DNA of 20,371 bases, taken from Chara braunii. Taxonomy: Eukaryota > Streptophyta > Charophyceae > Charales > Characeae. This document shows, piece after piece, positions 8,122 through 17,503 of this stretch. Under the pieces are notes generated by a model. It saw only the letters and a list, made by a program, of their open reading frames with translations, was not told where the DNA came from and ran no database searches. Numbering within the stretch: position 1 is the first letter of the stretch; each line of letters begins with the position of its first letter. The translations under genes were made by a program, and so were the position numbers. Location: the NCBI GenBank assembly GCA_003427395.1, contig BFEA01000804.1:126887-147257 (forward strand). The letters are read 5' to 3'.

Positions 8122-9876
8122 GTGAAAGATCAACTAAGTATGAACCGGAACATTACACCATACATGAACTTGACAATGAGAAGCTAGACTAGTGAAAGGC
8201 ACATGCACTTAGAGGAGAGATCAACTAGGTATGAACCAGAACATCACAACACACATGAACTTGACAATGGGAAGCTAGAATTAGTGAAAAGCACGTGCAC
8301 ATAGAGGAGAGATCAACTAAGTATGAACTGGAACACCACAACGCAAATGAACTTGACAATGAGAAGCTAGAACTAGTGAAAAGCACACGCCCCTAGAGGA
8401 GAGATCAACTAAGTGTGAACCGGAACATCACAACACACATGAACTTGACAATGAGAAGCTAGAACTAGTGAAAAGCACATTCACATAGAGGAGAGATCAA
8501 CTAAGTATGAACCGGAACATCACAACACACATGAACTTGACAATGAGAAGATTGAACTAGTGAAAAAACACTTGCACATAGAGGAGAGATCAACTAAGTA
8601 TGAACCGGAACATCACAACACACATGAACGTGACAATGAGAAGCTAGAACTAGTGAAAGGCACATGCACATAGAGGAGAGATCAACTAAGTATGAACTGA
8701 AACCCTTCGGCATACATGAACTTGACAATGAGAAGGTTGAACTAGTGAACGACACATGCACATGGAGGAAACATCCACTAAGTATGAACCGGAACATTAC
8801 ACCATACATGAACTTGACAATGAGAAGCTAGACTAGTGAAAGGCACATGCACATGGAGGAGAGATCAACTAGGTATGAACTGGAACATCACAACACACAT
8901 GAACTTGACAATGAGAAGCTATAATTAGTGAAAAGCACATGCACATAGAGAAGAGATCAACTAAGTATGAACCGGAACACAACAACACACATGAACTTGA
9001 CAATGAGAAGCTAGAGCTAGTGAAAAGCGCACGCCCATAGAGGAGAGATCAACTAAGTATGAACCGGAACATCACAACACACATGAACTTGACAATGAGA
9101 AATTAGAACCAGTAAAAAGCACATGCACATAGATGAGAGATCAACTAAGTACGAACCGGAACATCACAACACACATGAACTTGACAATGAGGAGATAGAA
9201 CTAGTGAAAAAACACTTGCACATAGAGGAGAGATAAACGAAGTATGAACCGGAACATCACGACACACATGAACGTGACAATGAGAGGCTGAAGTACTGAA
9301 AGGCACATGCACATAGAGGATAGATCAACTTAGTATGAACCGGAACATCACAACAGACAATGAGAAGCTAGAATTAGTGAAAAGCACATGCACATAGAGG
9401 AGAGATAAACTAAGTATGAACCGGAACATCACAACACATATGAACTTGACAATGAGAAGCTAGAACTAGTGAAAAGCACATGCACATAGAGGAGAGATCA
9501 ACNCAACACATATGAACTTGACAATGAGAAGCTAGAACTAGTGAAAAGCACATGCACATAGAGGAGAGATCAACTAAGTATGAACCGGAACATCACAAGA
9601 CACATGAACTTGACAATGAGGAGATTGAACTAGTGAAAAGGCACATGCACATGGAGGAGAGATAAACTAAGTATGAACCGGAACATCACAAAACACATGA
9701 ACTTGACAATGAGAAGTTATAACTAGTGAAAGACACTTGCACATGGAGGAGAAATCAACTTAGTATGAACCGGAACATCATAACACACATGAACTTCACA
9801 ATGAGAAGGTAGAACTAGTGAAAGGCACTTACACATGGAGGAGAGATGAACTAAGTATGTATCGGAACATCATCAC
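8122..9876. repeat. Satellite block A, 92-bp tandem monomers (about 20 copies)
   Basis: Monomers are anchored by GAGGAGAGATCAACTAAGTA, then GAACCGGAACATCACAAC, TGACAATGAGAAGCTAGAAC and GTGAAAAGCACATGCACAT. The start-to-start distance is 92 bp for most neighbours (for example 8212 and 8304). One monomer near 9350 has lost about 10 bases and one join at 9503 is an N. Diagnostic variants recur every seven monomers (644 bp), giving a higher-order pattern. No conserved reading frame is expected because 92 is not a multiple of three. Confidence 0.96.
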
Positions 9877-10142
9877 GTGAGAGTTGAGCCATGTATGTGA
9901 GTGAGACTTGCTCAAACACATGCTCATGGCTCATGTATGCTACAAAGGTTTGAGACAGAATGCCATCAGATGAGAGTTGAGCCATGTATGTGAGTGAGAC
10001 TTGCTCAAGCACATGCCCATGGCTCATGCATGCAACCAAGTGTTGAAATAGTCTGCCATCATGTGAGAGTTGAGTCATGTATGTGAGTGAGATGTGCTCA
10101 AACACATGCCCATGGCTCATGCATGCAACCAAGTTTGAAATG
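9877..10142. repeat. Satellite block B, three 93-bp monomers
   Basis: Monomers starting GAGAGTTGAG at 9879, 9972 and 10065 carry GTATGTGAGTGAGACTTGCT and ACATGCCCATGGCTCATGCA. The 93-bp period keeps reading frame, which is why a three-fold repeated 31-residue ORF appears on the minus strand (9851-10132); I do not treat it as a gene. The block abuts block A on the left and block C on the right without unrelated sequence between them. Confidence 0.93.
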
Positions 10143-11105
10143 GAATGTCATCTTCTACTATGCGAGCGGAAGGCACAAGCTAGACCAGTCGCAAAACCCA
10201 AATCTTGAGCACGAAATCATTCATGGAAGAATCGGAGCATCTTCTACTAGCATGTGCGTGAAGAGCAAGAGTTGAAGTAGACCAAATCACAAGCATTGAG
10301 CAAGAGATCACGCATGGAAGAATCGGAGTATCTCCTACTAGCATGTGAGTGAAAAGCAAGCTCTACATTAGTCCAAATCACAAGTAATGGGTATGAGCCC
10401 ATCCATGAAAGAATCGGAGCATCTCCTACTAGCATGTAAGTGAAAGCAAGCTCTACACTAGACCAAATTACAAGTATTGAACATGAGATCATCCATAGAA
10501 GAATCAAAACATCTCCTACTAGCATGTGAGTGAAATGCAAGAGTTGAAGTAGCCCAATCACAAGAATTGAACATGAGATCATCCATAGAAGAACCGAAAC
10601 ATCTCCTACTAGTGTGTGAGTGAAATGCAAGAGTTGAAGTAGCCCAAATCACAAGAATTCAACATGAGATCATCCATAGAAGAATCGCAACATCTCCTAC
10701 TAGTGTGTGAGTGAAATGCAAGAGTTACACTAGGCTATATCACAAGATTTGAGCAAGAGATCATCCATGGAAGAATCGAAGGATCTCCTACTAGCATGTG
10801 AGTGAAAAGCAAGATCTACACTAGGCCAAATCACAAGTAATGAGCATGAGATCATCCATAAAAGAATTGGAACATCTCCTACTAGCATGTGAGTGAAATG
10901 CAAGAGTTGACGTAGCGCAAATCACAAGAATTGAATATGAGATCATTCATAGAAGAATCGGAGCATCTCCTACTAGCATGTGAGTGAAATGCAACAGTTA
11001 AAGTAACCCAAATCACAAGAATTGAACATGATATCATCCATAAAAGAATCGGAACGTCTCCTACTATAGTGTGAGTGAAAATCAAAATCTACATTAGTCC
11101 AATAG
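10143..11105. repeat. Satellite block C, 91-bp tandem monomers (11 copies)
   Basis: Monomers begin with GAATCGGARCATCTCCTACT at about 10143, 10229, 10320, 10411, 10501, 10591, 10682, 10773, 10864, 10955 and 11046; most intervals are 90-91 bp. Other constant parts are GCATGTGAGTGAAA, CAAATCACAAG and GAGATCATCCAT. Monomers differ by scattered substitutions. The 91-bp monomer aligns colinearly with the block A monomer (GAACCGGAACATC with GAATCGGAACATC; GAGATCAAC with GAGATCATC), so the two probably share an ancestor. Confidence 0.95.
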
Positions 11106-11232
11106 GCAAGAGAAAAGAGGGAAGAATAGGAAGAAGAGGAAGAAGAAGAAGATGAGATGGAGAAGGAGAAAAAGAAAAAGAAGAAGAACAACAACAAGAA
11201 CAAGAAGAAGAACAAGAAGATGAAGAAGAATC
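11106..11232. repeat. Purine-rich GAA/GGA low-complexity tract
   Basis: Almost pure A/G on the plus strand, dominated by AAG and GAA triplets with a few C-containing interruptions (AACAACAACAAG). It directly follows the last satellite monomer. With the GA microsatellite at 7840-8031 it brackets the satellite in purine tracts on the same strand. Lys/Glu- or Ser/Phe-rich ORFs across it are compositional artefacts. Confidence 0.9.
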
Positions 11233-12771
11233 TTTTTCTTTCCACTCACCTTCTTGATGCCTTAAAGATGAAGCCTCAACCTTGATGAAGCTTCCTCTTT
11301 CTTGCACAAGCTCTTTCTTGGCTAAAGCTTTATTCTTCTTCACGCCTCTCTCCTTCTTCTTTCACTTTCTCCCAAGTGACCACAAGCTCCTATCACCATA
11401 GTTATGGAGTCCTCCCCTCTAGGAGGGCAAATGAGACTCTCTCTAGCCTCTCTCTCTTTCTCACACCCATGGGGCTATGGCGGATCACCTCCCTAGGGCC
11501 AGCCTCACTACCCCTAGTCTCTAGAGCTCCTTTCCCTAGCTCATGGCCTCTACCAAACTCCTAAACTCGCATGGGTTCCCCTCTCCTCTCTCCAAGTGAA
11601 AGAGTGCTCCTATGAGCTCACTTGGGCAACATGGACACTCCTCATGCAATTGTGAAAGTGGCGGGTTGAATTCCCAGCTTATGTAGGCTGAAACCAGCAG
11701 TCCGGCCATTCCATGGGCCTCCCCATGTGCCTTGAGGTGAACCGAGGTACCCCCAAGGCAAAATTCTACTACTAGGTCCTTTCGGAGGTACCCGAGCCTC
11801 TTTTTGGCCAAGTACATGCAGTCCGAGTGGTTGGTACAAACTCGGATTGCCGCTTGGCCTACTTCGGCCTCCTTTTCACCTCAAAAATGTTGCCCCGGTC
11901 CTAATGCCCAAGGGGCAACTTTACTTGAGAGAAAAAGGCCTAGTAGCCTTTCTCTCTATTTTTTATTTGTATCCCATTTTGGGTAGGCCGGGATATTTTT
12001 CCATGTAGTGGCACATTTTCAGCCTTGGATCTGGCTGAGATCCAAGACCAACAATATTCTGTGCCACCCCCAAGTAGCCCTTGCTTCAATTTTGAGCTCC
12101 TAAGTCCACCTTTTCAATTTTTGGTGCATCTGGCTCTCTTTTGGGGCCAAATGCACAGTTTTGTTTCTTTCCGTCTTTTGTTTCTTTCCATTTTGGGCAG
12201 CCACCTCATTCTGGAGCTAGCTGTTTTGAGCTGGCCCACAAAAAACGGCTAGTTCCTCTCCACCATGAGATCTGATCTCAGGTCCATGGTCCAAAAGAAA
12301 ACCGGTCATTTCTCTTTTGCATTTTCTCTCATTTTCTTCTTTTTAATTCAGATTTTAAAGGGCCATATCTCTGCAATCCGGATTGCCCTCCCTTATTTTA
12401 GGAGGGATGAGTCCCTAGTGTGCAGGTTCCAATAGGCCGGCACACTCTCCTCCACTCTTTTCTCCCTTTTTTGTCTCATTCTCCCTCCATTTTCTCTCCT
12501 TTTTCTTTCTTTTTCTTTTATTTCAGTTGTGACAAGTGTCAAACTGCTGTGCACCCTCTTTCTAGGCCTTAGGGCCTCATTCAAGGTCAGGTTCATGGCT
12601 GGTACTTGGCCGTTATATCTCGGATTTCAACAATGGCACCCCCATGCTCCTAGAGGGTTGTTCCACTTTGCCTCCGTTTATCCAATTTTGAGGCCCCTTC
12701 GCTCCTATTTTTTAAGGGCAGCCTTTTTCTCATGTCGAGCCTTTTGAGGCTCTATTTTCTCATGCCTAGCT

Positions 12772-12791
12772 AGTCCGAGATATCTCGGACT
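12772..12791. repeat. Perfect 20-bp palindrome AGTCCGAGATATCTCGGACT
   Basis: Perfect inverted repeat of 10 bp per arm with no spacer. It contains one of six CCG-N8-CGG modules in this tract (12610-12623, 12775-12788, 13287-13300, 13444-13457, 13851-13864, 14013-14026). Confidence 0.95.
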
Positions 12792-13432
12792 GCTGGGCAG
12801 CCCTCCCAATACCATTACTTTACTTTTTTTTCTCCCCATGACTCTCCCACTTGCCCCCACTAGTGTTTGCACTAGTGGTGCTAATATTTCCCACCGTCTA
12901 GATCCTTGATCTCGACGGTGCCGTTTGTTTGCACCATTATTCCTTGTGCTTGCTCATGGTTCCCTTGGGACATCTCAAGTCACTGCCACTTTTCCTCCGT
13001 ACTAGTTTCGTTCTCTTGTCTCGCCGGCGCGTGTCCCGTTTTTCGACTTTTATTATTTGGATCCACTTGGTCCCCGACAACATTCCAGACGGTGTCCCAT
13101 TTTTATTTTTTTGGACCCCCTTGCCCTTCGTGGTCCCATCATCCCTACATGTATGCCGATTTTTCTAGGCCGTGAGATTTCATCTCACGATTGCCGTTTA
13201 CCGTCTCCCATGCCGAAATTTCTCCTTTCTGGTCTTTCGAGTTTGCCGTGGCTCATTTTCCCTTAGCCTAGGCACCCCCATCCAATCCGTTATTTCTCGG
13301 ACTGCAGTTATAGTTATTTTCCTAGTCTCACAACCCCACAACTTGCCCCATGCTAAAAAAAAATGAAGTGTTAAATTTCTAAGTGCATCCGGGCTCAGGA
13401 TTGGCTCTGGATGCGCCAAAAACATTCTCCTC

Positions 13433-13514
13433 CCCCATGTAATCCGTTATTTTTCGGTTACATGGGGCTTTGATTTTCTTTGATTTTCTCTGCAAAAATC
13501 AAAGAAAATCAAAG
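13433..13514. repeat. Two abutting hairpins
   Basis: Hairpin 1 (13433-13467) has arms CCCCATGTAA and TTACATGGGG, with an inner CCG/CGG stem and an 8-nt T-rich loop. Hairpin 2 (13468-13514) starts at the next base and has perfect 20-bp arms built from two CTTTGATTTT units (13468-13487 with 13495-13514) and a 7-nt loop. Either strand could fold into a double stem-loop. Confidence 0.93.
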
Positions 13515-14118
13515 TCCATTGCAACCGCCATATTCCAGAATGAATCTGGTCACAGATGTATCTCCCCAATTGACCGTTTTTTGCCGTTAAGGTTTTTTTA
13601 TTTTTTCTTTTCTTTTCTTTTCTTTTCTTTTTCCTCCTTTCTTGGACAGTTGGGACCTGTCAGTCCCTACTTGTGGCAATCCCTACTGACGGCCAACTCA
13701 CTCACTCCCTCTCATTCTTTTTGTCTCATCCTCCCACATTTTTTTTTCTTTTCTTTCTTCTTCCTAGCATGCCAAATGTCAAGTGGCCGTTAAGGCCCTT
13801 TTCTAGCCCCTTTCTCTTAGTTTTGGCCCTTCCTATGTCCAAGGTGCAGTCCGTTATATCTCGGACTGCAATAGTGGCCTTCCCATGTCCATGGGAGCTT
13901 CCTTTTCCTTCTATCTTTCTCCCACAGTGGCCCCTTTTGCTCCGATTTTCTCCCGGAGGCCTATTTCTCTCATGGGGTCTCTTTTGACTCTATTTTCTTG
14001 AGGGAGGCTGATCCGAGATTTTTCGGATTGCGCTCATGCCTCCCACTTCAATTTTCTTTAATTTTTCTTTTCCTTTTGGCCTTCCCGTTTGCTGCACTAG
14101 TGGTGCTAATATTCTCGG

Positions 14119-14142
14119 CCGTCAAGATCTCGATCTTGACGG
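14119..14142. repeat. GATC-type hairpin, CCGTCAAGAT stem
   Basis: CCGTCAAGAT pairs with ATCTTGACGG across a 4-nt loop. Related imperfect or shorter hairpins with AGATC/GATCT or GAGAT/ATCTC stems occur at 12024-12046, 12266-12280, 12892-12920 and 13171-13189; those at 12892 and 14119 are in the matching places of the 1.2-kb direct repeat. Confidence 0.92.
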
Positions 14143-14215
14143 TGCACCTTGTTTTAATTATTTCTCCCTCACGCGGTGTCATCGTTTCCTCTTGAGACCT
14201 TCATATGTCCCCGCC

Positions 14216-14445
14216 ACTTGTCCCGTCGATGGTCTTCAACACTTAGTCCCGTCGGCGGTCCCCGGCACTTAGTCCCGCGGGTCGTCCCCGATACTTAATC
14301 CCGCCGGTGGTCCCCGACACAATTTGCTTTGGAAGGTACTTGACACTTAGTCCCGCCGGCGGTCCCCAGCACTTAGTTCCACGGGTGGTCCCTGACACTT
14401 AGTCCCGCCGGTGGTCCCCGACACAATTTGCCTCGGATGCCATTA
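14216..14445. repeat. 26-27-bp minisatellite (CACTTAGTCCCGCCGG type, 7 copies)
   Basis: Units beginning CACTTAGTCCC or close variants start at about 14216, 14240, 14266, 14292, 14344, 14370 and 14396 and end in GGTCCCCGRCA. Two three-unit blocks, each closing with ACACAATTTGC, repeat at 14240-14343 and 14344-14445, a higher-order period of about 104 bp. A lone related stretch, CACTTGGTCCCCGACAACAT, lies at about 13064 after the first copy of the 1.2-kb direct repeat, so the array may be an expansion of sequence already in that unit. Confidence 0.9.
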
Positions 14446-14890
14446 TTTTTACTTAGTCCCACGTGGCCCCGGGTGCCTTTCCCTGAGGTGTTCCACGTCC
14501 CTTGGGTGCTTTGCCGCCCCACGGTGACCCCTCTCCCTTGTCTTTCTTGCGCCTTGCGCGCGCCTGTTCCTTTGGTCGTAGGGCCTCTAACCCGAGGCTC
14601 CCGTAGGTGGCCCCCATGTTGGGCCCTTATTCTCCAGCTCCCGACGGCCTCCAGAGCCGTCCATCTCTCGACTTCCTCATTCTCTTGTCGCTGTCATGCC
14701 GCATTTGCTGGTTCAAGGGCCCTTTGGCCTTAGTCTTGTTGAATTCCAACGGCCCTCCCGGCCTCACGCTATGCTCTATGTGCCCCTGTCCTTGCGCGTA
14801 ACTGCCTGCCATCGCTGGTTCTTTCCCCAACGGTTCCCAACCCAGGACATCATTCCTTCCGATGGCCTAGTCCTTCGTCTTTTTTCTATC

Positions 14891-16130
14891 TTACCTCCTT
14901 GCTCCAGGTTTCTCTGTCGTGCACAATTTGTCTGTATTCAATCTCTCGGGTGATGGGAAGTTATTCGGGACCCACCAGTCCCGACACCGTCTGAAGGGGC
15001 GCAAAAGAGATACATGGAACACGTCATGTAAGTTAGCGCGGTACATGGAATCGGGGAGCTTCAATTTCAAGCTTACCGGACAATCATGATTGGGTCCGGC
15101 GGGTGCAAGAATGGTGCATGGTCCGATATATCGACGTCTGAATATCCGAAGCGTGTCAGCTTCGGGCTGGAAGCGACGTACGTCGACAAGAACCTCGTCG
15201 CCAACTTTGAAGGGATGGTCGATGCGAGAGCGGTTAGAACGAGTGGCCATGCGAGCCTGAGAGTCAACAATGCTCTCGCGAGCCTTGCTAAGAAGTGCAT
15301 CCATCTCCTTTACCCAGTTATCGAGGGCAGGGCATTTGGTATCGGGATGGATCTGAGATGGACGGAGAAGGTCAGATGGGACACGAGGATGGTATCCCAA
15401 ATCACAGTAGTAGGGAGACATACTAGTGGCAGGTGAAATAACATGGTTATAAGCAATCTCTGCGTGAGCAAGGTGGAGATCCCAATCAGAGTCATTCTGA
15501 ACAAACTTCTTGAGGATACTCCCAAGGGTTCTGTTGGTGATCTCGGTCTGTCCATTTAACTGGGGGTGATAGAAGGAGGAGACGCGGAGCTCGGAGCCAT
15601 AGATCTCATGGAGTTCACGCCAGAAATGAGAAGTAAAGCGGGGATCGCAATCAAAGACGATGCTAGTGGGAAGACCGTGATGAATGGCAATATGGTTGGA
15701 GTATAGGGAGGCGATGTCTTTGGTTGAACTAACATACTTGCAAGGGAGGAAGTGAGCATGCTTAGTCAACCGACAAACAACGACGAAGATGGCGTCGTGG
15801 CCCCGTGGGGTAGGGGGACGAAGAGGACCGATGAAGTCCATGGAGAGAGAAGTCCAAGGCTGAGTAGGAATGGGTAAGGGCTGAGGAAGACCGTAGGGGG
15901 GGTGGTTGGGAATGTTGGCCTCCTGGCAGATCCTGCAGGTGCGGACGTACTCCTTAGTGAGAGGACGACGATGCTCCCAGTAGTAATGGCGGTAGAGGCG
16001 GTCAAGGGTCTTGAAGACACCGAGATGACCGGCGGCACACTGGTCATGATACTCAGCGACGACACGAACGTGGAGTTGGCCAGTAGAGGGCACACATAAG
16101 CGGGGAGTACGGGTACCTTGGCGACCAAGC
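14891..16130 (-). CDS. Element B integrase (open frame)
   Basis: About 400 codons are open from 16093, and the frame is open a little further to about 16130, where it is broken from RNase H; it would be made as part of a polyprotein, so no start codon is expected. Zinc-binding region: EYHDQCAAGHLGVFKT and RTCRICQ (HHCC complete). Catalytic core, counting from 16093: Asp86 in SMDFIGP, Asp148 in VFDCDPRFTS and Glu184 in GQTEITNR, with the 35-residue spacing between the last two. The usual VSDRD is VFDCD, two substitutions next to the catalytic Asp. C-terminal part: FKVGDEVLVDVRRF, YIGPCTIL and DVFHVSLLRPF. It ends at TAA (14891-14893) without a chromodomain. The domain looks structurally intact, but the element around it is dead. 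Confidence 0.92.
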
Positions 16131-17503
16131 AGTATAGGAGTCCAGAGGGATCGAGCTGGAAGTTAGGGACGGACTTGCCAGCCTATAGGTCAACGTAGAT
16201 GGACTGAAACTCAGGGCACTGGGTGTATGCGCGGCGGTACTCATCCAGAAAGGCGGGGTGGATGGTGGGAGCTGAAATAGCAGATAGTTGACGATCCTCG
16301 CACTGAAGGTCGGGGCAGCGGGATAAGGCATCTGCGACGCGATTGCTATCGCCGGAAATCTTCTTGATTGTGAAATCGAACTCGGAGAGGTCACGCCACC
16401 AACGAGCCTGACGAGAAGTGCGCTTAGGCTTCGTCTGGAAGGCGGCGAGGACAAAGTTGTCCGTCAAAACAGTGAAAGTGTGACCATGCAAGTGATGACA
16501 CCACTTCTTAATAACGTAGACCAGCGCAAGTATCTCACGCTCATCGGCAGTATAGTTACGCTCAATGAGAAGTAGCTGTCGAGATAGATAAGCAACCGGA
16601 CACTCTCTATTGCGAGACTCGACTGTACCGTCATCAGCGACGTCAGGAATAGAAGGGGTTGGGGCCCCTAAGGGGGTGGGCTCGATGGGTGCAAGATGAA
16701 CCGCAGTTGATGGAGGTGGAGGAGGGAAGCGAGGAATGCGAGGGAGGCGAGACTCTGTGGAATCGGGAGAAGTAGAGGGGGCTGGGTAGATCTGGGAAAG
16801 AGCAACTCCAATAGCGAAGTCGGATGCATCGGTGGTGACGATGAATGGACGCGAGTAATTGGGTAAGTGTAAGACAGGAGCTGATGTGACAAGTCGCTTG
16901 AGAGAGCGAAAGACATTCTCGTGAGCCGGGGTCCAATGAAAAGGTAGACGTCCGCGGGTCAGAGGGGTAAGTTGGGAAGAATACTGCGCATAGTTTTTGA
17001 GAAAAGGACCATAGTAGTTGGTCAGACCAAGAAAACTACGCAGGGCAGGGAGGGATGTAGAGGTAGGTCAATTGACGATGGTCTGGATCTTCGAGTCGTC
17101 CATGTGGAGGCTGTGCTCGGATACCTGATGCCTGAGGAAGTCGACTTTGGGTTGGGCAAAGCTACATTTGGAAAGCTTCGCATAGAATCCGTGGTCACGT
17201 AGTCGCTGCAGGACAGTGCGAAGACGGGTCAGCTGATCCTTTAGGGTACGAGTGTAGATCAGGATGTCGTCAATATAGACTAGAACAGAGTCCTCAAGGA
17301 GGTCTTGGAACATTGTGTTCATAGCTGTCTGGAAAGTGGCGGGGGCATTACGGAGACCGAAAGGCATGACGGTAAACTCATAGTGCCCGAAACGAGAACG
17401 AAAAGCGTTCTTGGGCTGGTCCTCCTCGACTACGCGGATCTGGTGATATCCGCTAGGAAGATCAATCTTCGTGAAGAAATGGTGGTCAGCGAGGCGGTCA
17501 AAC
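16131..17503 (-). pseudogene. Element B RT palm and RNase H with long Pro-rich insert
   Basis: RT palm motifs: LADHHFFTKIDLPSGYHQIR, FTVMPFGLRNAPATFQ and LVYIDDILIY, with the catalytic YIDD at 17266-17277. TGA at 17068-17070 follows IQTIVN, where Ty3/gypsy elements usually have Trp-Pro. Then LRSFLGLTNYY connects to RNase H: VTTDASDFAIGVALSQ, CPVAYLSRQLL, NYTADEREILALVYV, FTVLTDN and GDSNRVADALSR, so the acidic catalytic residues are present. Between ALSQ and CPVAYLSR lies an insert of about 60 residues rich in Pro and Ser, whereas related enzymes usually have a short loop. TAG at 16183-16185 falls in the linker to integrase, and the frame changes near 16130. Confidence 0.9.

Larger units (their letters stand above)
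12536..14229. repeat. Diverged direct repeat, about 460 bp per copy, offset about 1.23 kb
   Basis: About 12536-13000 and 13772-14229 share colinear landmarks: GTCAA, a CCG-N8-CGG palindrome (12610 and 13851), GGCCCCTT with GCTCC, GACTCTATTTTCTTG or its relative, a second CCG-N8-CGG (12775 and 14013), GCACTAGTGGTGCTAATATT (at about 12869 and 14094) and a GATC hairpin flanked by GACGGTGC (12892 and 14119). Offsets run from about 1241 to 1224 bp. The copies are strongly diverged between landmarks, so the duplication is old. A third, partial pair of CCG-N8-CGG modules lies between them at 13287 and 13444. Confidence 0.75.
11233..14890. other. Pyrimidine-rich noncoding tract rich in hairpins; 3' LTR of element B possibly included
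   Basis: About 3.6 kb without a credible ORF. The plus strand is rich in T and C, with runs of CTTTT and TTTCTC. It contains short perfect hairpins at 12024-12046, 12266-12280, 12373-12386, 12772-12791, 12892-12920, 13171-13189, 13433-13514, 13845-13870, 14011-14028 and 14119-14142, a diverged 1.2-kb direct repeat and a 26-bp minisatellite. Element B on the minus strand ends its integrase at 14891, so its 3' LTR should lie leftward. A weak polypurine candidate (AGAAAAAAGA on the minus strand, 14878-14887) follows the integrase stop. The 5' LTR is outside the window, so no LTR boundary can be shown. Confidence 0.6.

Noticed and set aside
9851-10132. Minus-strand ORF with three 31-residue repeats
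   Set aside because: The 93-bp satellite period is a multiple of three, so an open frame repeats automatically. It was not extended or conserved beyond three units.
10247-10630. 127-codon minus-strand ORF with repeated hydrophobic segments
   Set aside because: It lies wholly inside satellite block C, and its internal repeats are the satellite monomers, three of which happen to be near 90 bp and keep frame. No independent coding evidence.
8122-11105. CRISPR array, because of regular spacing
   Set aside because: The whole 91-93-bp unit repeats; there are no unique spacers between short repeats, and the context is eukaryotic.
14627-14830. Short minus-strand ORF downstream of integrase as a chromodomain or extra gene
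   Set aside because: No chromodomain residues are visible and it follows the integrase TAA in likely LTR or noncoding sequence.
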